NCBI GenBank assembly: GCA_029550525.1
Contig: JAKPHF010000048.1
Span: 62,001 to 126,000 of the forward strand
Reading direction: 5' to 3'
Length of the DNA stretch: 64,000 nt
From: Planctomycetota bacterium
GTDB lineage: Bacteria; Planctomycetota; Phycisphaerae; UBA1845; PWPN01
Shown: in pieces, positions 51,806-64,000 of the stretch
Layout: each line of letters opens with the position of its first letter
Position numbering within the stretch: position 1 is the stretch's first letter
Position numbers and translations under genes: made by a program
Notes under the pieces: generated by a model
Seen by the model: only the letters and a program-made list of their open reading frames with translations
What the model was told of the DNA's origin: nothing
The model's database searches: none

Positions 51806-52711
51806 TCAATCGATCAGGTACAACAGGGGGAACAGGAAGATCCAGATCAGGTCCACCAGATGCCAATACAGACCGACCAGATCCACGGGAGCGAAATAGC
51901 GGCTGGAGAACTCGCGGTTAACAGCCCGTCTCAGGATCCAGCCGATGAGCCCCATGCCCACCAACACGTGGATACCGTGCAAGCCGGTCATGAGGAAGTA
52001 GACGCTGAAGAAGATGCCGACGTTCTTGGGTTCCGGACCGTGGTCGCCGCCCATGTGTGTAGGCTCGCCCAACATGGCGGCGGACAAGCCCCGCGGTCCG
52101 ACGGGGGCCGGCTTGATGCGCGGCGCATCGGGGTCGGCGGGTGCGGGTGCTGCCTCGGCTTGCGGGGCGGGGGTGGCTGCGTCGGCCTGAGCCGGCGACG
52201 CCTCGGACGAGGCATCGGCGGGCTTGGCGTCGTGGACGTGCTCCGGCCGGTACTGACGAGCCCACAACAAACCGTCTTCCCACTTGTGCTTGTATTCGAC
52301 GTACTTGATGCCCAAGAAGCCGAACGCGCCCAGGAGTGTCAGCACCAGGCACCAAACGACCGTCCGATGCTGATTCAACTGCACGGCCCGCACCGCCCAG
52401 GCCATGGTCAGGCTGCTGCAGATCAGAATGACGGTGTTGACGGCCCCGAGCGTCGTGTCGAGGAACTGGTGGGCGTATTGAAAAATCTCCGGATGATTGG
52501 ACCGGTACACCGCATACGCACAAAACAGTCCGCCGAACATGAGCACTTCGGTGGCCAGGAAGATCCACATGCCCAACTTGCCCGACTCGAACTGCTGCCG
52601 CGGGGTAGCGAAGTGGTGGGCCAGATGCGGATCGTGACCGTGGGCGTCACCCACGGCCGCCGCGGCCTCGCGGGCGCGATCCACATGGGTGGTATCGGCG
52701 GTCTCAGTCAT
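51806..52711 (-). CDS. ctaE: Cytochrome c oxidase subunit III
   Basis: This 301-residue membrane protein has the subunit III helices: GMWIFLATEVLMFGGLFCAY, TVILICSSLTMAWAVRAV, CLVLTLLGAFGFLGIKYVEY, and at the C-terminus GIFFSVYFLMTGLHGIHVLVG and LYWHLVDLIWIFLFPLLYL. An Ala/Pro-rich linker (about 180-215) is inserted between the third helix and the rest. ATG 52711 has CAGGA seven bases upstream; the longer frame from 52735 is rejected. Subunit III supports proton uptake in the oxidase. Confidence 0.93.
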   Translation of the reverse strand: MTETADTTHVDRAREAAAAVGDAHGHDPHLAHHFATPRQQFESGKLGMWIFLATEVLMFGGLFCAYAVYRSNHPEIFQYAHQFLDTTLGAVNTVILICSSLTMAWAVRAVQLNQHRTVVWCLVLTLLGAFGFLGIKYVEYKHKWEDGLLWARQYRPEHVHDAKPADASSEASPAQADAATPAPQAEAAPAPADPDAPRIKPAPVGPRGLSAAMLGEPTHMGGDHGPEPKNVGIFFSVYFLMTGLHGIHVLVGMGLIGWILRRAVNREFSSRYFAPVDLVGLYWHLVDLIWIFLFPLLYLID

Positions 52712-52810
52712 GCTGCCATCCTGCAGAAAAGGCATCTGTCATTCGTGACTCAACGTCCGCTGCTCGATCTACAGAATCCGGAGGACACGCTGCCGACTGC
52801 GGAGGGGGTT

Positions 52811-54535
52811 TCATCCCAACGTCCGGCCAGGCGAACCCGCAGACAAGTCCACAGCTTCACCGACATCCTCGCGTAACACAAACTGGCGGCTCTTGGCATC
52901 ATACTCCCAATGATCCAGCCGGTAAGGATCGCCGGCAATGGGCGTCCGCTCGAAGTTGTCGTGCGGAGGCGGCGAGGCCGTGTACCATTCCAGCGTGTTG
53001 CCGCCCCACGGGTTCGCCGGCGCCTTGCGGCCCCGCAACAGCGAGTGCACCCACACGACGGCCACCAGGACCAGCCCCACGGCCAGGATGTACGAACCCA
53101 CCGTCGAAATCTGGTTATAGATCGTGTACTGAGGCATGTACTCGGCGTACCGTCGCGGCATGCCTTGCGAGCCGGCCACGAACTGAGGCATGAACGTGAA
53201 GTTGAAGCCGAAGAAGACGATCACCGCCGCCGCCTTGCTCCAGAACTCGTCGTACATGCGGCCGAACATCTTGGGCCACCAGTAGTGGATGCCGGCCAGG
53301 AAGGCGAACAACGTGCTGCCCATCATCACGTAGTGGAAGTGAGCCACGATGAAGTACGTGTCGTGGAAATGCACGTCGGTAGCCAGCGCTCCCAAGAACA
53401 GCCCCGTCAACCCGCCGATTCCGAACAGCAGGATGAACCCCAGGGCGTACAACATGGGCGTCTGCAGCCAGATCGACCCCTTGTACATGGTGGCCAACCA
53501 GTTGAATACCTTGATCGCCGAGGGGATCGACACACTGAAAGTCAGCAGACTGAAGATCGCGCTGGCCAGGTTCGACTGGCCGCTGACGAACATGTGATGC
53601 CCCCACACCAGGAAGCTCAGCATGGCGATGGCGATGCTGCTGCCGGCGATAAAGCTATAGCCGAAGATGTGCTTGCGGCTGAACACGGAGATCACTTCGC
53701 TGATCACACCCATGGCCGGCAGGATCATGATGTACACCGCCGGATGCGAGTAGAACCAGAAGAAGTGCTGATAGAGCACGGGGTCGCCGCCCAGCTTGGG
53801 ATCGAAGATGCCCACGCCCAGCGCACGCTCGGCGATGAGCAGCAAGAGCGTGATGGCCAACACGGGCGTGGCCAGAATCTGGATGATGGCCGTGCCGTAC
53901 AACGCCCACAGGAGCAGGGGCATGCGGAACCAGCTCATGCCCGGCGGACGCAGCATGTGAATGGACGCCACGAAGTTCACGCCGGTCAGAATCGAGCTGA
54001 AGCCCAGGATGAACGCGCCGAACGTCGCCGGGATCACGCGGGTGACCGTCTCGGTGCTATAGGGCGTGTAGAACGTCCAGCCGGTGTCCAGACCGCCCGT
54101 GAACAGGACGATCACGAAGAAGACCGCCCCGAACAGCCACAGGTACAGACTGGCCAGGTTCAAGCGCGGAAAGGCGACGTCCTTGGCTCCCAACATCAAC
54201 GGCAGGACGAAATTCCCGATGATCGCGGGAATGCCCGGGATGATGAACAGGAACGTCATCACCGCCCCGTGCAGCGTGAACATCTGGTTGTAGAAGTTGC
54301 GGTTGGCGACCGGGTCGCTCATGAACGTCGGCCCCGGCGTGATCAGCTCGGTGCGCAGGAGGAGGGCGAACACGCCGCCGAGCAGGAACGACGACAGGAT
54401 CCCGACCATGTACATAATCGCGATGCGTTTGTGGTCGAGCGTCAGCAGCCAGGACAAGACGCCTCGCGCATGCGTGAGGTAATTGTCCTTGGACGCCGAA
54501 ATGGGCAGTTCAGGTCGAATATAGGCGATACTCAT
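52811..54535 (-). CDS. ctaD: Heme-copper oxidase subunit I, A2 type
   Basis: This 574-residue protein has twelve membrane helices. It contains the active-site strip [13 protein letters not shown] with His and the Tyr cross-linked to it; YSHP without the usual Glu (HPEVY) marks the A2 subfamily. Other ligands: [20 protein letters not shown] for CuB, and [17 protein letters not shown] for the hemes. It binds heme a and heme a3-CuB and pumps protons while reducing O2. The start ATG 54535 follows subunit II by four bases, with GGAG ten bases upstream. Confidence 0.96.
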   Translation of the reverse strand: MSIAYIRPELPISASKDNYLTHARGVLSWLLTLDHKRIAIMYMVGILSSFLLGGVFALLLRTELITPGPTFMSDPVANRNFYNQMFTLHGAVMTFLFIIPGIPAIIGNFVLPLMLGAKDVAFPRLNLASLYLWLFGAVFFVIVLFTGGLDTGWTFYTPYSTETVTRVIPATFGAFILGFSSILTGVNFVASIHMLRPPGMSWFRMPLLLWALYGTAIIQILATPVLAITLLLLIAERALGVGIFDPKLGGDPVLYQHFFWFYSHPAVYIMILPAMGVISEVISVFSRKHIFGYSFIAGSSIAIAMLSFLVWGHHMFVSGQSNLASAIFSLLTFSVSIPSAIKVFNWLATMYKGSIWLQTPMLYALGFILLFGIGGLTGLFLGALATDVHFHDTYFIVAHFHYVMMGSTLFAFLAGIHYWWPKMFGRMYDEFWSKAAAVIVFFGFNFTFMPQFVAGSQGMPRRYAEYMPQYTIYNQISTVGSYILAVGLVLVAVVWVHSLLRGRKAPANPWGGNTLEWYTASPPPHDNFERTPIAGDPYRLDHWEYDAKSRQFVLREDVGEAVDLSAGSPGRTLG

Positions 54536-54539
54536 GGCA

Positions 54540-55658
54540 TCAACTCTCCGGACCTGCAGGCTCCGGCCCGGCCGGCTGCGTGTCGGCGGCGCCACCGGCG
54601 GGCGAGACGGCCGGCTGAGTCTCGGCGGCAGGCTGAGCGACGGTGGCCGCTTCGGCCTCGGCCTTGTACTTGGGGTCCAGGCTCTTGAAATACGCGATCA
54701 ACGCCGTGACGTCGTTCTCGGAAATCTGCCCGAGGTAGCTCGGCATGGCCGGGCTGAAACCGGCCACGTGGCGAGCGTCAGGCCGGTAGATCGACTCCGC
54801 GATGTACTGCTCGGGTGTGTAATCCGGCTTGAGCAGGCTGGCCAGCGTGCTGCCGTCGCGAAACGTGGTCTTGCCCTGAACCGTGCGGTCCCAAACGTCC
54901 TTGAAGCTCGGGCCGATGTTGATGCTGCCGTCCAATGAGTGGCACTGTGTGCATCCGCGCTGCGTCACCAGTTGCGAGCCGCGCTGCACCGGCGTCATGC
55001 GGCCCTCCCACTGCGAAGCCTCTTCGAGCCACCGGGCGAAATCGGTCGGCTCGTGCACGAACACCTTGGCCACCATGGTCGAATGGCTCGTGCCGCAATA
55101 CTCCGCGCAGAACAAGTCGAAGCCTTCCGTGTCGTTAACCTGCGTGGCCTGGAACCAGGCCCGGTTGTAACGTCCCGGCACGACGTCCTTTTTGAGCCGA
55201 AACGCGGGCACGTACAAGCTGTGGATGACGTCCCGCGAGGTCAGGATCAGTTGAATGGGCCGATCGACCGGCACGTGCAGGTTGGCATCCACGTAGCCGT
55301 TGGGGTACTGGAACGCCCAACTCCATTTCTGCCCGATGACCAGGATTTCGTATGCATTGGCCGGCGGCGTGACGATATCCATGTAGCCCCTGAAGCCCAC
55401 GACGAAGATGAACACGACCAGGATGAGCGGAATGATGGTCCAGGTCAGCTCGAGCCGCATGTTGTGGTGAGCCGACCGCTGAGGCTCCTGTCCCTCGCGG
55501 CGCCGGTAGCGCACCACGAACACGACCATCAGGACCGTGATGAGGACAAAGAAGAACGCGGCGATGGTCAGGATGAAATAGAACACCCAGTCCACTCGGC
55601 CCGCGTACGATGAGGCCTGCGTGGGCATCCAGAACGAGTTGTCGAACTGAGCCAGCAT
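54540..55658 (-). CDS. ctaC: Oxidase subunit II with CuA and fused cytochrome c (caa3 type)
   Basis: This 372-residue protein has two N-terminal membrane helices and a periplasmic CuA domain with His in [12 protein letters not shown] and the [12 protein letters not shown] ligand set. A cytochrome c domain follows with CTQCH and the axial Met near [12 protein letters not shown]. The last 40 residues are a flexible Ala/Pro/Gln-rich tail. Electrons enter from c-type hemes (ActA/ActE or soluble c) to CuA. ATG 55658 is chosen; a GTG at 55667 also fits. The gene is upstream of subunit I, separated from SCO by the composite repeat. Confidence 0.95.
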   Translation of the reverse strand: MLAQFDNSFWMPTQASSYAGRVDWVFYFILTIAAFFFVLITVLMVVFVVRYRRREGQEPQRSAHHNMRLELTWTIIPLILVVFIFVVGFRGYMDIVTPPANAYEILVIGQKWSWAFQYPNGYVDANLHVPVDRPIQLILTSRDVIHSLYVPAFRLKKDVVPGRYNRAWFQATQVNDTEGFDLFCAEYCGTSHSTMVAKVFVHEPTDFARWLEEASQWEGRMTPVQRGSQLVTQRGCTQCHSLDGSINIGPSFKDVWDRTVQGKTTFRDGSTLASLLKPDYTPEQYIAESIYRPDARHVAGFSPAMPSYLGQISENDVTALIAYFKSLDPKYKAEAEAATVAQPAAETQPAVSPAGGAADTQPAGPEPAGPES

Positions 55659-55673
55659 GGAAGTCACCGAGGA

Positions 55674-55770
55674 AGCTATAAGCTATGGGCTATGGGCTGT
55701 GAGCCGGAAAAAGGCTTCGTCATTCGGATTTCATTCATCATTCGTCATTCGGATTTCGTCATTCGTCATT
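55674..55770. repeat. Composite A-B' heptad element
   Basis: AGCT/GGCT/AGCC at 55674, 55681, 55688, 55695 and 55702 (period 7) lead into CCGGAAAAAGG, then reverse-orientation CGTCATT, CGGATTT and CATTCGT heptads to 55770. It lies between the SCO and subunit II genes, and SCO's tail and stop codon fall inside it. Confidence 0.85.
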
Positions 55771-56681
55771 TGCCGCCCCACTCCACCTTCGTTTTCCCGG
55801 CGCCGCCGGCTCCCGCGCACCCAAACCGGCACGAGCCAGGCGGTCATGATGATCACGGTCAGGGCGGCGCCGGCGGCCATCAGGTTGCGAGCGGCCAGCG
55901 TGTAAGCGCCGCGCGCCGGGTCGTACTGGAAGCAGTACAGCAGAACGTGGTCGGTGGTAGTGCCGATCTTGCCCTGCGAAGCCTCGACCAGCGACAACCT
56001 CAGCACCTTGGGGTCGTAACCCACGCCATGCAGATACCGCGAGAGTCGCCCGTCGGGCGTGACGATCATGAGGGCGGCCGCGTGCGCGAACTGCTTGGTC
56101 TTTTCGTCCCAGCGGTAGCGAAAGCCGGTGGCCGCGGCCAGCTTCTCGATCTGATCCTGCCGCCCGGTCAGAAAGTGCCAGCCCTGAGCAACGGCGGGGT
56201 CGCCGTACTCGTTCACGTAGTTCTGCTTCTTCTGCGCCGCCAGCTCGTGTGTTTCACGCGGATCGAAGCTGACGGTGACCGCCTGGTACTCCTTCCCCGG
56301 CGTCCAACCTTCGATGTCCTTCATGGCTTGCAACTGAGCATTGGAGACCAGTCCGCACAGCATGGGGCAACCGAAATACACGAGCGTGAGAATGACCGGC
56401 CGCTGGCCGTCGAAGTACCGGCCCAGTTGAACCGTCTCGCCGGCCTCGTTGGTGAACTCCAGGTCCAGCGGCAATTGCAGATTGAGGTTTTCGATGATGG
56501 TGATGCCCTTTAGCTCCTCCGGGAGTTCGGTGGAGACCTCGGGCAACTGAACCGGCTTGGGTGCAGCCGGCCGGGCGGGATCCGCCGGCGCGGGCTGGGC
56601 CGCCGCCGGCCCGGTGACCAGGCCAACCGACGCGGCGGCGATCAGCATCGCCCCGATTTTGGTATTCCGGAATGTCCGCAT
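55731..56681 (-). CDS. SCO1/SenC copper-delivery protein
   Basis: This protein of about 316 residues has a signal or anchor at the start and a thioredoxin-like SCO fold with copper ligands CPMLC (in YFGCPMLCGLV) and His in FAHAAALMIV. A C-terminal membrane helix follows (AAGAALTVIIMTAWLVPVWV). The final residues MTNDEIRMTNDE and the stop are translated from the AATGACG repeat. It loads copper into CuA of subunit II, the neighbouring gene. ATG 56681 has GGAG six bases upstream and gives a good signal peptide. Confidence 0.9.
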   Translation of the reverse strand: MRTFRNTKIGAMLIAAASVGLVTGPAAAQPAPADPARPAAPKPVQLPEVSTELPEELKGITIIENLNLQLPLDLEFTNEAGETVQLGRYFDGQRPVILTLVYFGCPMLCGLVSNAQLQAMKDIEGWTPGKEYQAVTVSFDPRETHELAAQKKQNYVNEYGDPAVAQGWHFLTGRQDQIEKLAAATGFRYRWDEKTKQFAHAAALMIVTPDGRLSRYLHGVGYDPKVLRLSLVEASQGKIGTTTDHVLLYCFQYDPARGAYTLAARNLMAAGAALTVIIMTAWLVPVWVRGSRRRRENEGGVGRQMTNDEIRMTNDE

Positions 56682-56799
56682 GATACGCTCCAGGTTCATC
56701 TGATCGAGACAGGACAATACCTCAGCCGCCGGCGCGGATGCCCCGGTTCCGATACACCAATCCTGTTTCGGTCAGTGAATTGTAGTTCCCGATCTCGGC

Positions 56800-57117
56800 T
56801 CAGCCCGGTCGAGTGGCTGCCCGTTCCGCCTGAAGCTCGACGTACCGCTTGATGGCCCGATCAATGGGAATGGAGACCCGCTGCTTCTCGCGATCGACCC
56901 AGCGGTAACTGTTCAGCTCGGCCTGCTGCTGGCTGATCAACTGGCTCAGTTCCCAGGAGGGGTTGTTGATCTGCTTGGCGGCGATCTCCTCCTCCTGCGT
57001 ATGGTAGACATAGGCCTCGACCACGACCACGATCTCCAGCAGGAGCACCGCCGAAATGACGCCGATGACGGCCAGCAGTGTCAGATTCAAATCACCGTGG
57101 GTTTTCTTCGATTCCAC
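56800..57117 (-). CDS. Small membrane protein of the ACIII operon
   Basis: This 105-residue protein has one membrane span (LLAVIGVISAVLLLEIVVVV, about 13-35) and a charged, helical tail (EEEIAAKQINNPSWELSQLI). It lies between the ActF-like and SCO genes and so is probably an accessory subunit of the respiratory complexes. I do not recognise a family name. No clear ribosome site is visible before the ATG. Confidence 0.7.
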   Translation of the reverse strand: MESKKTHGDLNLTLLAVIGVISAVLLLEIVVVVEAYVYHTQEEEIAAKQINNPSWELSQLISQQQAELNSYRWVDREKQRVSIPIDRAIKRYVELQAERAATRPG

Positions 57118-57133
57118 GGGCTAATCCCTCGTG

Positions 57134-58486
57134 TTACAGGTTCCGGAACGCCAGCGACTCGCCCAGGCGCGGATCGCCCAGCGGCAGCAGGCTGCGGCCC
57201 CGGGACCACCAGGCCAGACCGGCCACGAAAATCGCCCCCAAGCCCAGCAGACAACCGATCTCAGCCACGCCCAGCGGCAGATAGCCGGTGGTCACTTCGG
57301 GCATGACCAGCCAGTACAAGTCAATCCAGTGCAGCACCAGCAACCACACCGCCCAGAATGCCAGGAATCCGGCTCGGCGCTTCACGTCGCGGTTCAGCAG
57401 GAACACGAAAGGCACGACGAAGTGGCCGAACAGCAGGAACAGGATCACGTACGACCAGACATTCGGTGCCTGCGTGGCGCAGCCGCGGCGGAAGAACCAG
57501 CCCGTCTCTTCCGGAATGTTGCCGTACCAGATCAGCATGTACTGACTGAATGCGATGTATCCCCAGAAGAAGACGAATCCGAACAGGAACTTGCCCAGGT
57601 CGTGATAATGCTCGGCGTTGATGCTACTGGTCAGCAATCCGCGCTTCTGCAACAGGAGAATGACGAGGATCAATGCCGCAAAGAAGCCCACCGCCGAGCC
57701 GGCGAAGAAATACACGCCGTAAATCGTGCTGAACCAAACGGGATCCAGCGACATGAGCAAATCGAACGAGGCGAACGTCGCGGTCAGCGCGAAGGCCAGC
57801 ATCGCCGGAGCAGCGACCGTCTGCATGGATGTGGTCAGCGCCGCATCGGCCGAGTGATCCTGGCGAACCGAACGTTGCCAGAACCACCGCGCCAGTCCAA
57901 CCCACACAGCAAAGTAGAAAACGCAGCGAATGATGAAGAACGGCGTGTTCAAGTACGCCCGCTTCTCGAGGACCAAATGGGCACTGTGGCCTTCCAGGCG
58001 ACCGCTCTTGACATGACCGTGTTCGCCCGCAGTCGTTGCCGCAGCGGCATCGTGCGCCGAGTCCGAGCCATGGGAATCGCCGGCGTGCGCGGCCTTCTCG
58101 AACACGGCCGCGGGTTGCGCCCACGGGTAAATGATGCCCTTTCCGCTGGCCACCACCACCGCCACGGGCACAAAAAGCACGGCCAGGAGCGACAGGTTCA
58201 TGGCCATGACTTCTGCCGGCCGGCGCACCACCACGCTCCAGCCCGCACGGGTCAGGTGCTGGAGCACCACGAAGAACAATCCGCCCAACGAGAGACTGAG
58301 AAAGAACGCGTAGTTCTGCAGGTATGCCATCCAGAACCGCCGCGAGCCTTCAGGCGAGATCAGCGAGATCAGGAAGGATGCGACCAGCACCACCAGGCCG
58401 GCGATCAGAAGCCCCACGCCCACGCGGGACGCATCCAAGTGGCGTCGTTCGTGTGGATCCAGATGTACGGCACCGTGTGCACTCAC
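57134..58486 (-). CDS. actF: Alternative Complex III subunit ActF
   Basis: This protein of about 450 residues has about ten membrane helices (VGLLIAGLVVLVASFLISLI, FFLSLSLGGLFFVVLQHL, LSLLAVLFVPVAVVVA) and conserved Gly/Pro loops typical of ActF, the ActC-like quinol-oxidoreductase subunit without heme. A His/Asp-rich loop (GDSHGSDSAHDAAAATTAGE) is inserted at about 140-160. The start is a GTG at 58486 (GGAG eight bases upstream); GTG 58504 is the alternative. It joins the ACIII operon downstream of ActE. Confidence 0.85.
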   Translation of the reverse strand: MSAHGAVHLDPHERRHLDASRVGVGLLIAGLVVLVASFLISLISPEGSRRFWMAYLQNYAFFLSLSLGGLFFVVLQHLTRAGWSVVVRRPAEVMAMNLSLLAVLFVPVAVVVASGKGIIYPWAQPAAVFEKAAHAGDSHGSDSAHDAAAATTAGEHGHVKSGRLEGHSAHLVLEKRAYLNTPFFIIRCVFYFAVWVGLARWFWQRSVRQDHSADAALTTSMQTVAAPAMLAFALTATFASFDLLMSLDPVWFSTIYGVYFFAGSAVGFFAALILVILLLQKRGLLTSSINAEHYHDLGKFLFGFVFFWGYIAFSQYMLIWYGNIPEETGWFFRRGCATQAPNVWSYVILFLLFGHFVVPFVFLLNRDVKRRAGFLAFWAVWLLVLHWIDLYWLVMPEVTTGYLPLGVAEIGCLLGLGAIFVAGLAWWSRGRSLLPLGDPRLGESLAFRNL

Positions 58487-58540
58487 GAGTAAGTCTCCGT
58501 CCACCTCACTACGGCACCGGCGGTAACCGGCGCCCTCGCC

Positions 58541-59197
58541 TCACCTCAGCCGGTCCCGTTCGTTGGCAGGCACATCCTGCACGCTCGCGTCGCGGCTGAG
58601 CTGCAACGCCTGAACGTAGGCCACGATGGCCCAGCGATCCTCGGGAACGATCTGCGATCCGTACCCGGCCATGTTGCGGATTCCGTTCGTGATCGTGTTG
58701 AAAATGTGTCCCGCCGGCCGTTCGCGTACCTGCGACGACAACAGCGACGTCGGCGGAATCCACCGCGGCTCGCCCCGGTTGGTGGCCCGCTGGTGGATCG
58801 GCCCCGTACCCTCCCCGTTCAGCCCGTGGCAAGGCGAGCAGAAGATTGCGTACCGTTCCTGCCCTCGCCGCACGAACGCCTCGGTGACCGGCAAAGGGAT
58901 CTCCGTCACCCATTCGCCGTTGACCTGACCGCGATAGATCCGCTCGTCGTCCTGCAACTGCCCGCGAGCGACGGTGCCGGGGATCTCCGGCCGCATGGCC
59001 CGGCCGTCTGCAAACACGGCGCTGGGCGCTTGCGGGTTGTACCGCGGCTGGTTGTCCATGTCCTGGAAAATCTGGACCCGCGTCTCGTCGCTGCGGACGG
59101 CGCGAGCCCGGACGATCAGCGCCAGCGGAAGCCACGAGAGCACCACCGCGATCAGCACGACATAGATGATCCAGCGAGGTACCTGCGGGCGATCCAT
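58541..59197 (-). CDS. actE: Cytochrome c subunit ActE
   Basis: This 218-residue protein has one N-terminal membrane anchor (WIIYVVLIAVVLSWLPLALI), then a monoheme c domain with CSPCH (in FCSPCHGLNGEGTG) and a likely axial Met in RNMAGYGSQI. ActE is the periplasmic cytochrome c of Alternative Complex III that hands electrons to the oxidase. The gene is one base from ActD and follows the usual actC-actD-actE order. Confidence 0.92.
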   Translation of the reverse strand: MDRPQVPRWIIYVVLIAVVLSWLPLALIVRARAVRSDETRVQIFQDMDNQPRYNPQAPSAVFADGRAMRPEIPGTVARGQLQDDERIYRGQVNGEWVTEIPLPVTEAFVRRGQERYAIFCSPCHGLNGEGTGPIHQRATNRGEPRWIPPTSLLSSQVRERPAGHIFNTITNGIRNMAGYGSQIVPEDRWAIVAYVQALQLSRDASVQDVPANERDRLR

Positions 59198-59198
59198 C

Positions 59199-59813
59199 CT
59201 AAGCCTCCACCTCTTCCACCGCGCGAGCCTTCAGCTCCAACAACAAGCCGGCCGTCCGCACCCGATCGAACTTCGGATCCCGGGCTTGGACCGAGATGAA
59301 GAACCGGTCGGATGTCACGCGGCGAAACCGCTCACTCTTGAACAGCGGGTTGTACAGCATGGGCAGGCGGTTCAACGCCAACATTCCGAACACCGCACCG
59401 AAGGCCGCCAGCAAAACCGTGGTCTCGAAGATCACCGGGATGTTGGCGGGCAAACTGAAGAGGGGCTTGCCCGAGATGATGAACTCGTAGCCGCGAAGGG
59501 CGTAGGGCACGGGAAAGCTCGTGGCGTTGGTCCACCAGACCAGAAACAACCCTCCCAGCGTGCCGGTCAATCCCATGAAAAACACGATCCACGGCAGCTT
59601 GGTGCGAGGGATGCGCATCACGTCATCCATGCCGTGTACGGGGAACGGCGTGTGCACGTCCCAGCGCGTGTAACCCTTCCGCCGGACCGCCGCCGCGGCG
59701 GCCAGCAGATCGTCCACGTTGTCGAACTCGGCCAGCAGGGCATACAAGCCCTCGCCCGACGGGCGGGCTCCAGCGTCCTGAACGGGCCGGGCAGGGTCTT
59801 CGGGCAGCGTCAT
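59199..59813 (-). CDS. actD: Alternative Complex III subunit ActD (DUF3341)
   Basis: This 204-residue protein has the DUF3341 start [19 protein letters not shown] and [16 protein letters not shown], two membrane helices ([40 protein letters not shown]) and a C-terminal soluble end. ActD is a structural subunit next to ActC in ACIII. ATG 59813 overlaps the actC stop (ATGA), so the long frame to 60314 is rejected. Confidence 0.93.
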   Translation of the reverse strand: MTLPEDPARPVQDAGARPSGEGLYALLAEFDNVDDLLAAAAAVRRKGYTRWDVHTPFPVHGMDDVMRIPRTKLPWIVFFMGLTGTLGGLFLVWWTNATSFPVPYALRGYEFIISGKPLFSLPANIPVIFETTVLLAAFGAVFGMLALNRLPMLYNPLFKSERFRRVTSDRFFISVQARDPKFDRVRTAGLLLELKARAVEEVEA

Positions 59814-61258
59814 ATGACGGACTCCTCCGGCACGGCATGCCCCTCCACCGGATGCTTCGGATGGGCCTGCGGCATGACGTTCTTCACCTCCGCCATGGCC
59901 ACCATGGGCAGATAGCGGCAGAACAACAGGAACAGCGTCATGAACAGTCCCAGGCTGCCCACGAGCATGCCGATGTCCACCCAGGTGGGCACGAACATGT
60001 TCCAACTGCTGGGCAAGAAGTCGCGATGCAGCGAAGTGACGATGATCACGAACCGCTCGAACCACATGCCCACGTTCACGCACATGGCCACGAAGAACAT
60101 GACCCACAGGTTGGTCCGCAGTCGCTTGACCCAGAACAGTTGCGGGGCGGCCACGTTGCAGAAGATCATCGTCCAATACGCCCAGGCGTATGGGCCGGCC
60201 ATGCGGTTGAGGAACGCGAATCGCTCGTAGAGGCTGCCGCTGTACCAGGCCATGAACAGCTCGATGCCGTAGGCATAGCCCACGATCAGTCCGGTCGTCA
60301 GCAGGATTTTGCACATGTTATCCATGTGCCGCATGGTGATGAGCTCTTTGAGCCCGAACAGCTGGCGGGCGGGAATGGCCAGCGTGATCACCATGGCGAA
60401 GCCGCCGAACACCGCTCCCGCCACGAAGTAGGGCGGGAACACCGTGGTGTGCCAGCCGGGCAACTGCGAGACGGCAAAGTCGAAACTCACCACCGAGTGC
60501 ACGCTCAGCACCAGCGGCGTGGCCAGGCCGGCCAGCAGGAGATAGGCCCGCTCGAAACGGTGCCAATGCCGGTTCGATCCCGTCCAGCCCAGGGCCAGAA
60601 TGCCGTACACGATCTGCCGCACCTTGCCGCGGGCCCGGTCGCGGAACGACGCGAAGTCCGGGATCATGCCCACGTACCAGAAAAGGAACGACACGGTCGC
60701 GTACGTGCTGACGGCGAAGACGTCCCAGAGCAGCGGCGAGCGGAAGTTCGGCCACATGCTCATCTGGTTGGGATACGGGAGCATCCAGTACGCCAGCCAC
60801 GGCCGGCCGACGTGAATGGCCGGGAAAATGCCCGCGCAAATGACCGCAAAGATGGTCATGGCCTCGGCGAACCGGTTGATGCTGGTTCGCCAGTTCTGCC
60901 GGAACAGGAAGAGAATGGCCGAAATCAGCGTGCCCGCGTGACCGATGCCGATCCAGAATACGAAGTTGGTGATATCAAACGCCCACGCCACGGGCTGATT
61001 GTTGCCCCACACGCCTACGCCGGTGGTCACAAGGTAGCCGACGAGCCCGAAGAACATCAGCGCCAGCGGCACGGAGGCGGAGAACGCCACGTACCACGCT
61101 CGCGGAGGCCGCGGGGCCTCGGCGATGCGGCAGACCTTGTCCGTCACCGACTCGAAGTCGTTGTCGCCGATCACCAGCGGCGGACGAACGTGCGGGTCAT
61201 CTTCGATCGTCCGATCGATCACGGGCTTGCCAGTTATGTCCGGTGCGAGGGCAGTCAT
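59810..61258 (-). CDS. actC: Alternative Complex III subunit ActC (NrfD-like)
   Basis: This 482-residue quinol-site subunit has about ten helices in an NrfD-like fold, including [60 protein letters not shown], and a C-terminal charged tail. It forms the quinol-binding and proton-translocating unit of ACIII. The start is preceded, five bases away, by the AGCT array at 61263-61294. It overlaps ActD by four bases. Confidence 0.93.
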   Translation of the reverse strand: MTALAPDITGKPVIDRTIEDDPHVRPPLVIGDNDFESVTDKVCRIAEAPRPPRAWYVAFSASVPLALMFFGLVGYLVTTGVGVWGNNQPVAWAFDITNFVFWIGIGHAGTLISAILFLFRQNWRTSINRFAEAMTIFAVICAGIFPAIHVGRPWLAYWMLPYPNQMSMWPNFRSPLLWDVFAVSTYATVSFLFWYVGMIPDFASFRDRARGKVRQIVYGILALGWTGSNRHWHRFERAYLLLAGLATPLVLSVHSVVSFDFAVSQLPGWHTTVFPPYFVAGAVFGGFAMVITLAIPARQLFGLKELITMRHMDNMCKILLTTGLIVGYAYGIELFMAWYSGSLYERFAFLNRMAGPYAWAYWTMIFCNVAAPQLFWVKRLRTNLWVMFFVAMCVNVGMWFERFVIIVTSLHRDFLPSSWNMFVPTWVDIGMLVGSLGLFMTLFLLFCRYLPMVAMAEVKNVMPQAHPKHPVEGHAVPEESVI

Positions 61259-61262
61259 AAAA

Positions 61263-61294
61263 AGCTGTGAGCTATGAGCTATGGGCTATGAGCC
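61263..61294. repeat. Family A heptad array (AGCTNNN)
   Basis: AGCT at 61263, 61270 and 61277, GGCT at 61284 and AGCC at 61291, exactly every 7 bases, then CCAGAAA. It occupies the space just upstream of actC. Confidence 0.85.
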
Positions 61295-61329
61295 AGAAAT
61301 ACCGACACATCTCGTTCCGCATTCGTTCC

Positions 61330-64000
<2,671 letters not shown>

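Noticed and set aside
52910..54688. 592-codon plus-strand frame
   Set aside because: Opposite oxidase subunit I; strongly His/Gln/Glu-rich, typical of antisense to membrane helices.
57131..58492. 453-codon plus-strand frame
   Set aside because: Opposite ActF; no motif or ribosome site.
59814..60314. N-terminal extension of ActD to 60314
   Set aside because: It would overlap ActC by 500 bases; the ATG overlapping the ActC stop by ATGA is the normal arrangement.
59837..61270. 477-codon plus-strand frame
   Set aside because: Opposite ActC; antisense pattern only.

Overview
The window is GC-rich chromosomal DNA, most likely from a planctomycete and possibly a Phycisphaerae-type lineage. That assignment is inference from gene content: a secreted protein ending in two dockerin-like Ca-binding repeats, two S1 sulfatases, a MoxR/DUF58/von Willebrand cluster, an Alternative Complex III operon joined to a caa3-type oxidase, NPCBM and PQQ-propeller proteins, and many intergenic short-repeat elements. 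I saw no rRNA, tRNA, CRISPR array, integrase or transposase gene.

Layout. 1-9566: an MBL-fold gene tail, an FKBP isomerase, a secreted toroid protein divergent from a FAH-family hydrolase, a dockerin protein, a broken gene, rpoN (sigma-54) and an aldehyde dehydrogenase. 9570-32501: twelve minus-strand genes, mostly overlapping or separated by 10-40 bases. In transcription order they are a 1557-aa PQQ-propeller protein, a terpene-cyclase-like toroid, a MoxR ATPase, a DUF58 protein, two membrane von Willebrand proteins, a DUF4175-like membrane protein, a coiled-coil secreted protein, a poly-Q/Cys-knuckle TPR-like protein, an NPCBM protein, a two-headed HtrA protease and a catalytically dead HtrA paralogue. 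This looks like one envelope system. 32618-41092: housekeeping genes (coiled-coil membrane protein, larC, cysE, mannose-1-phosphate guanylyltransferase, pgi, UvrD/PcrA helicase, acpS). 41369-50614: outer-membrane and exported functions (OprB-like porin, patatin lipoprotein, GH130 phosphorylase, alpha/beta hydrolase, two sulfatases) and one small unknown gene. 50642-64000: a minus-strand respiratory operon, actB-actC-actD-actE-actF, a small membrane protein, SCO, then oxidase subunits II (with fused cytochrome c), I (A2 type), III, IV and a second III.

The respiratory genes form one path: the ACIII proteins oxidise quinol and pass electrons through c-type hemes to CuA and the heme-copper centre, with SCO likely loading copper. 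The MoxR-VWA block has the usual chaperone-ATPase/DUF58/VWA core, here followed by one active and two dead protease folds.

The least explained signal is between genes. At least seven kinds of short, often palindromic elements occur: period-7 AGCTNNN arrays, period-7 CGTCATT/AATGACG arrays, a 54-base double hairpin, GGGC-stem hairpins, period-10 ATCTGCG inverted arrays, CACAGAG inverted arrays and period-8 GTGCGAAA arrays. They cluster at gene ends. Three genes take their stop codon from the AATGACG heptad, and two signal peptides are encoded by the GTGCGAAA family.
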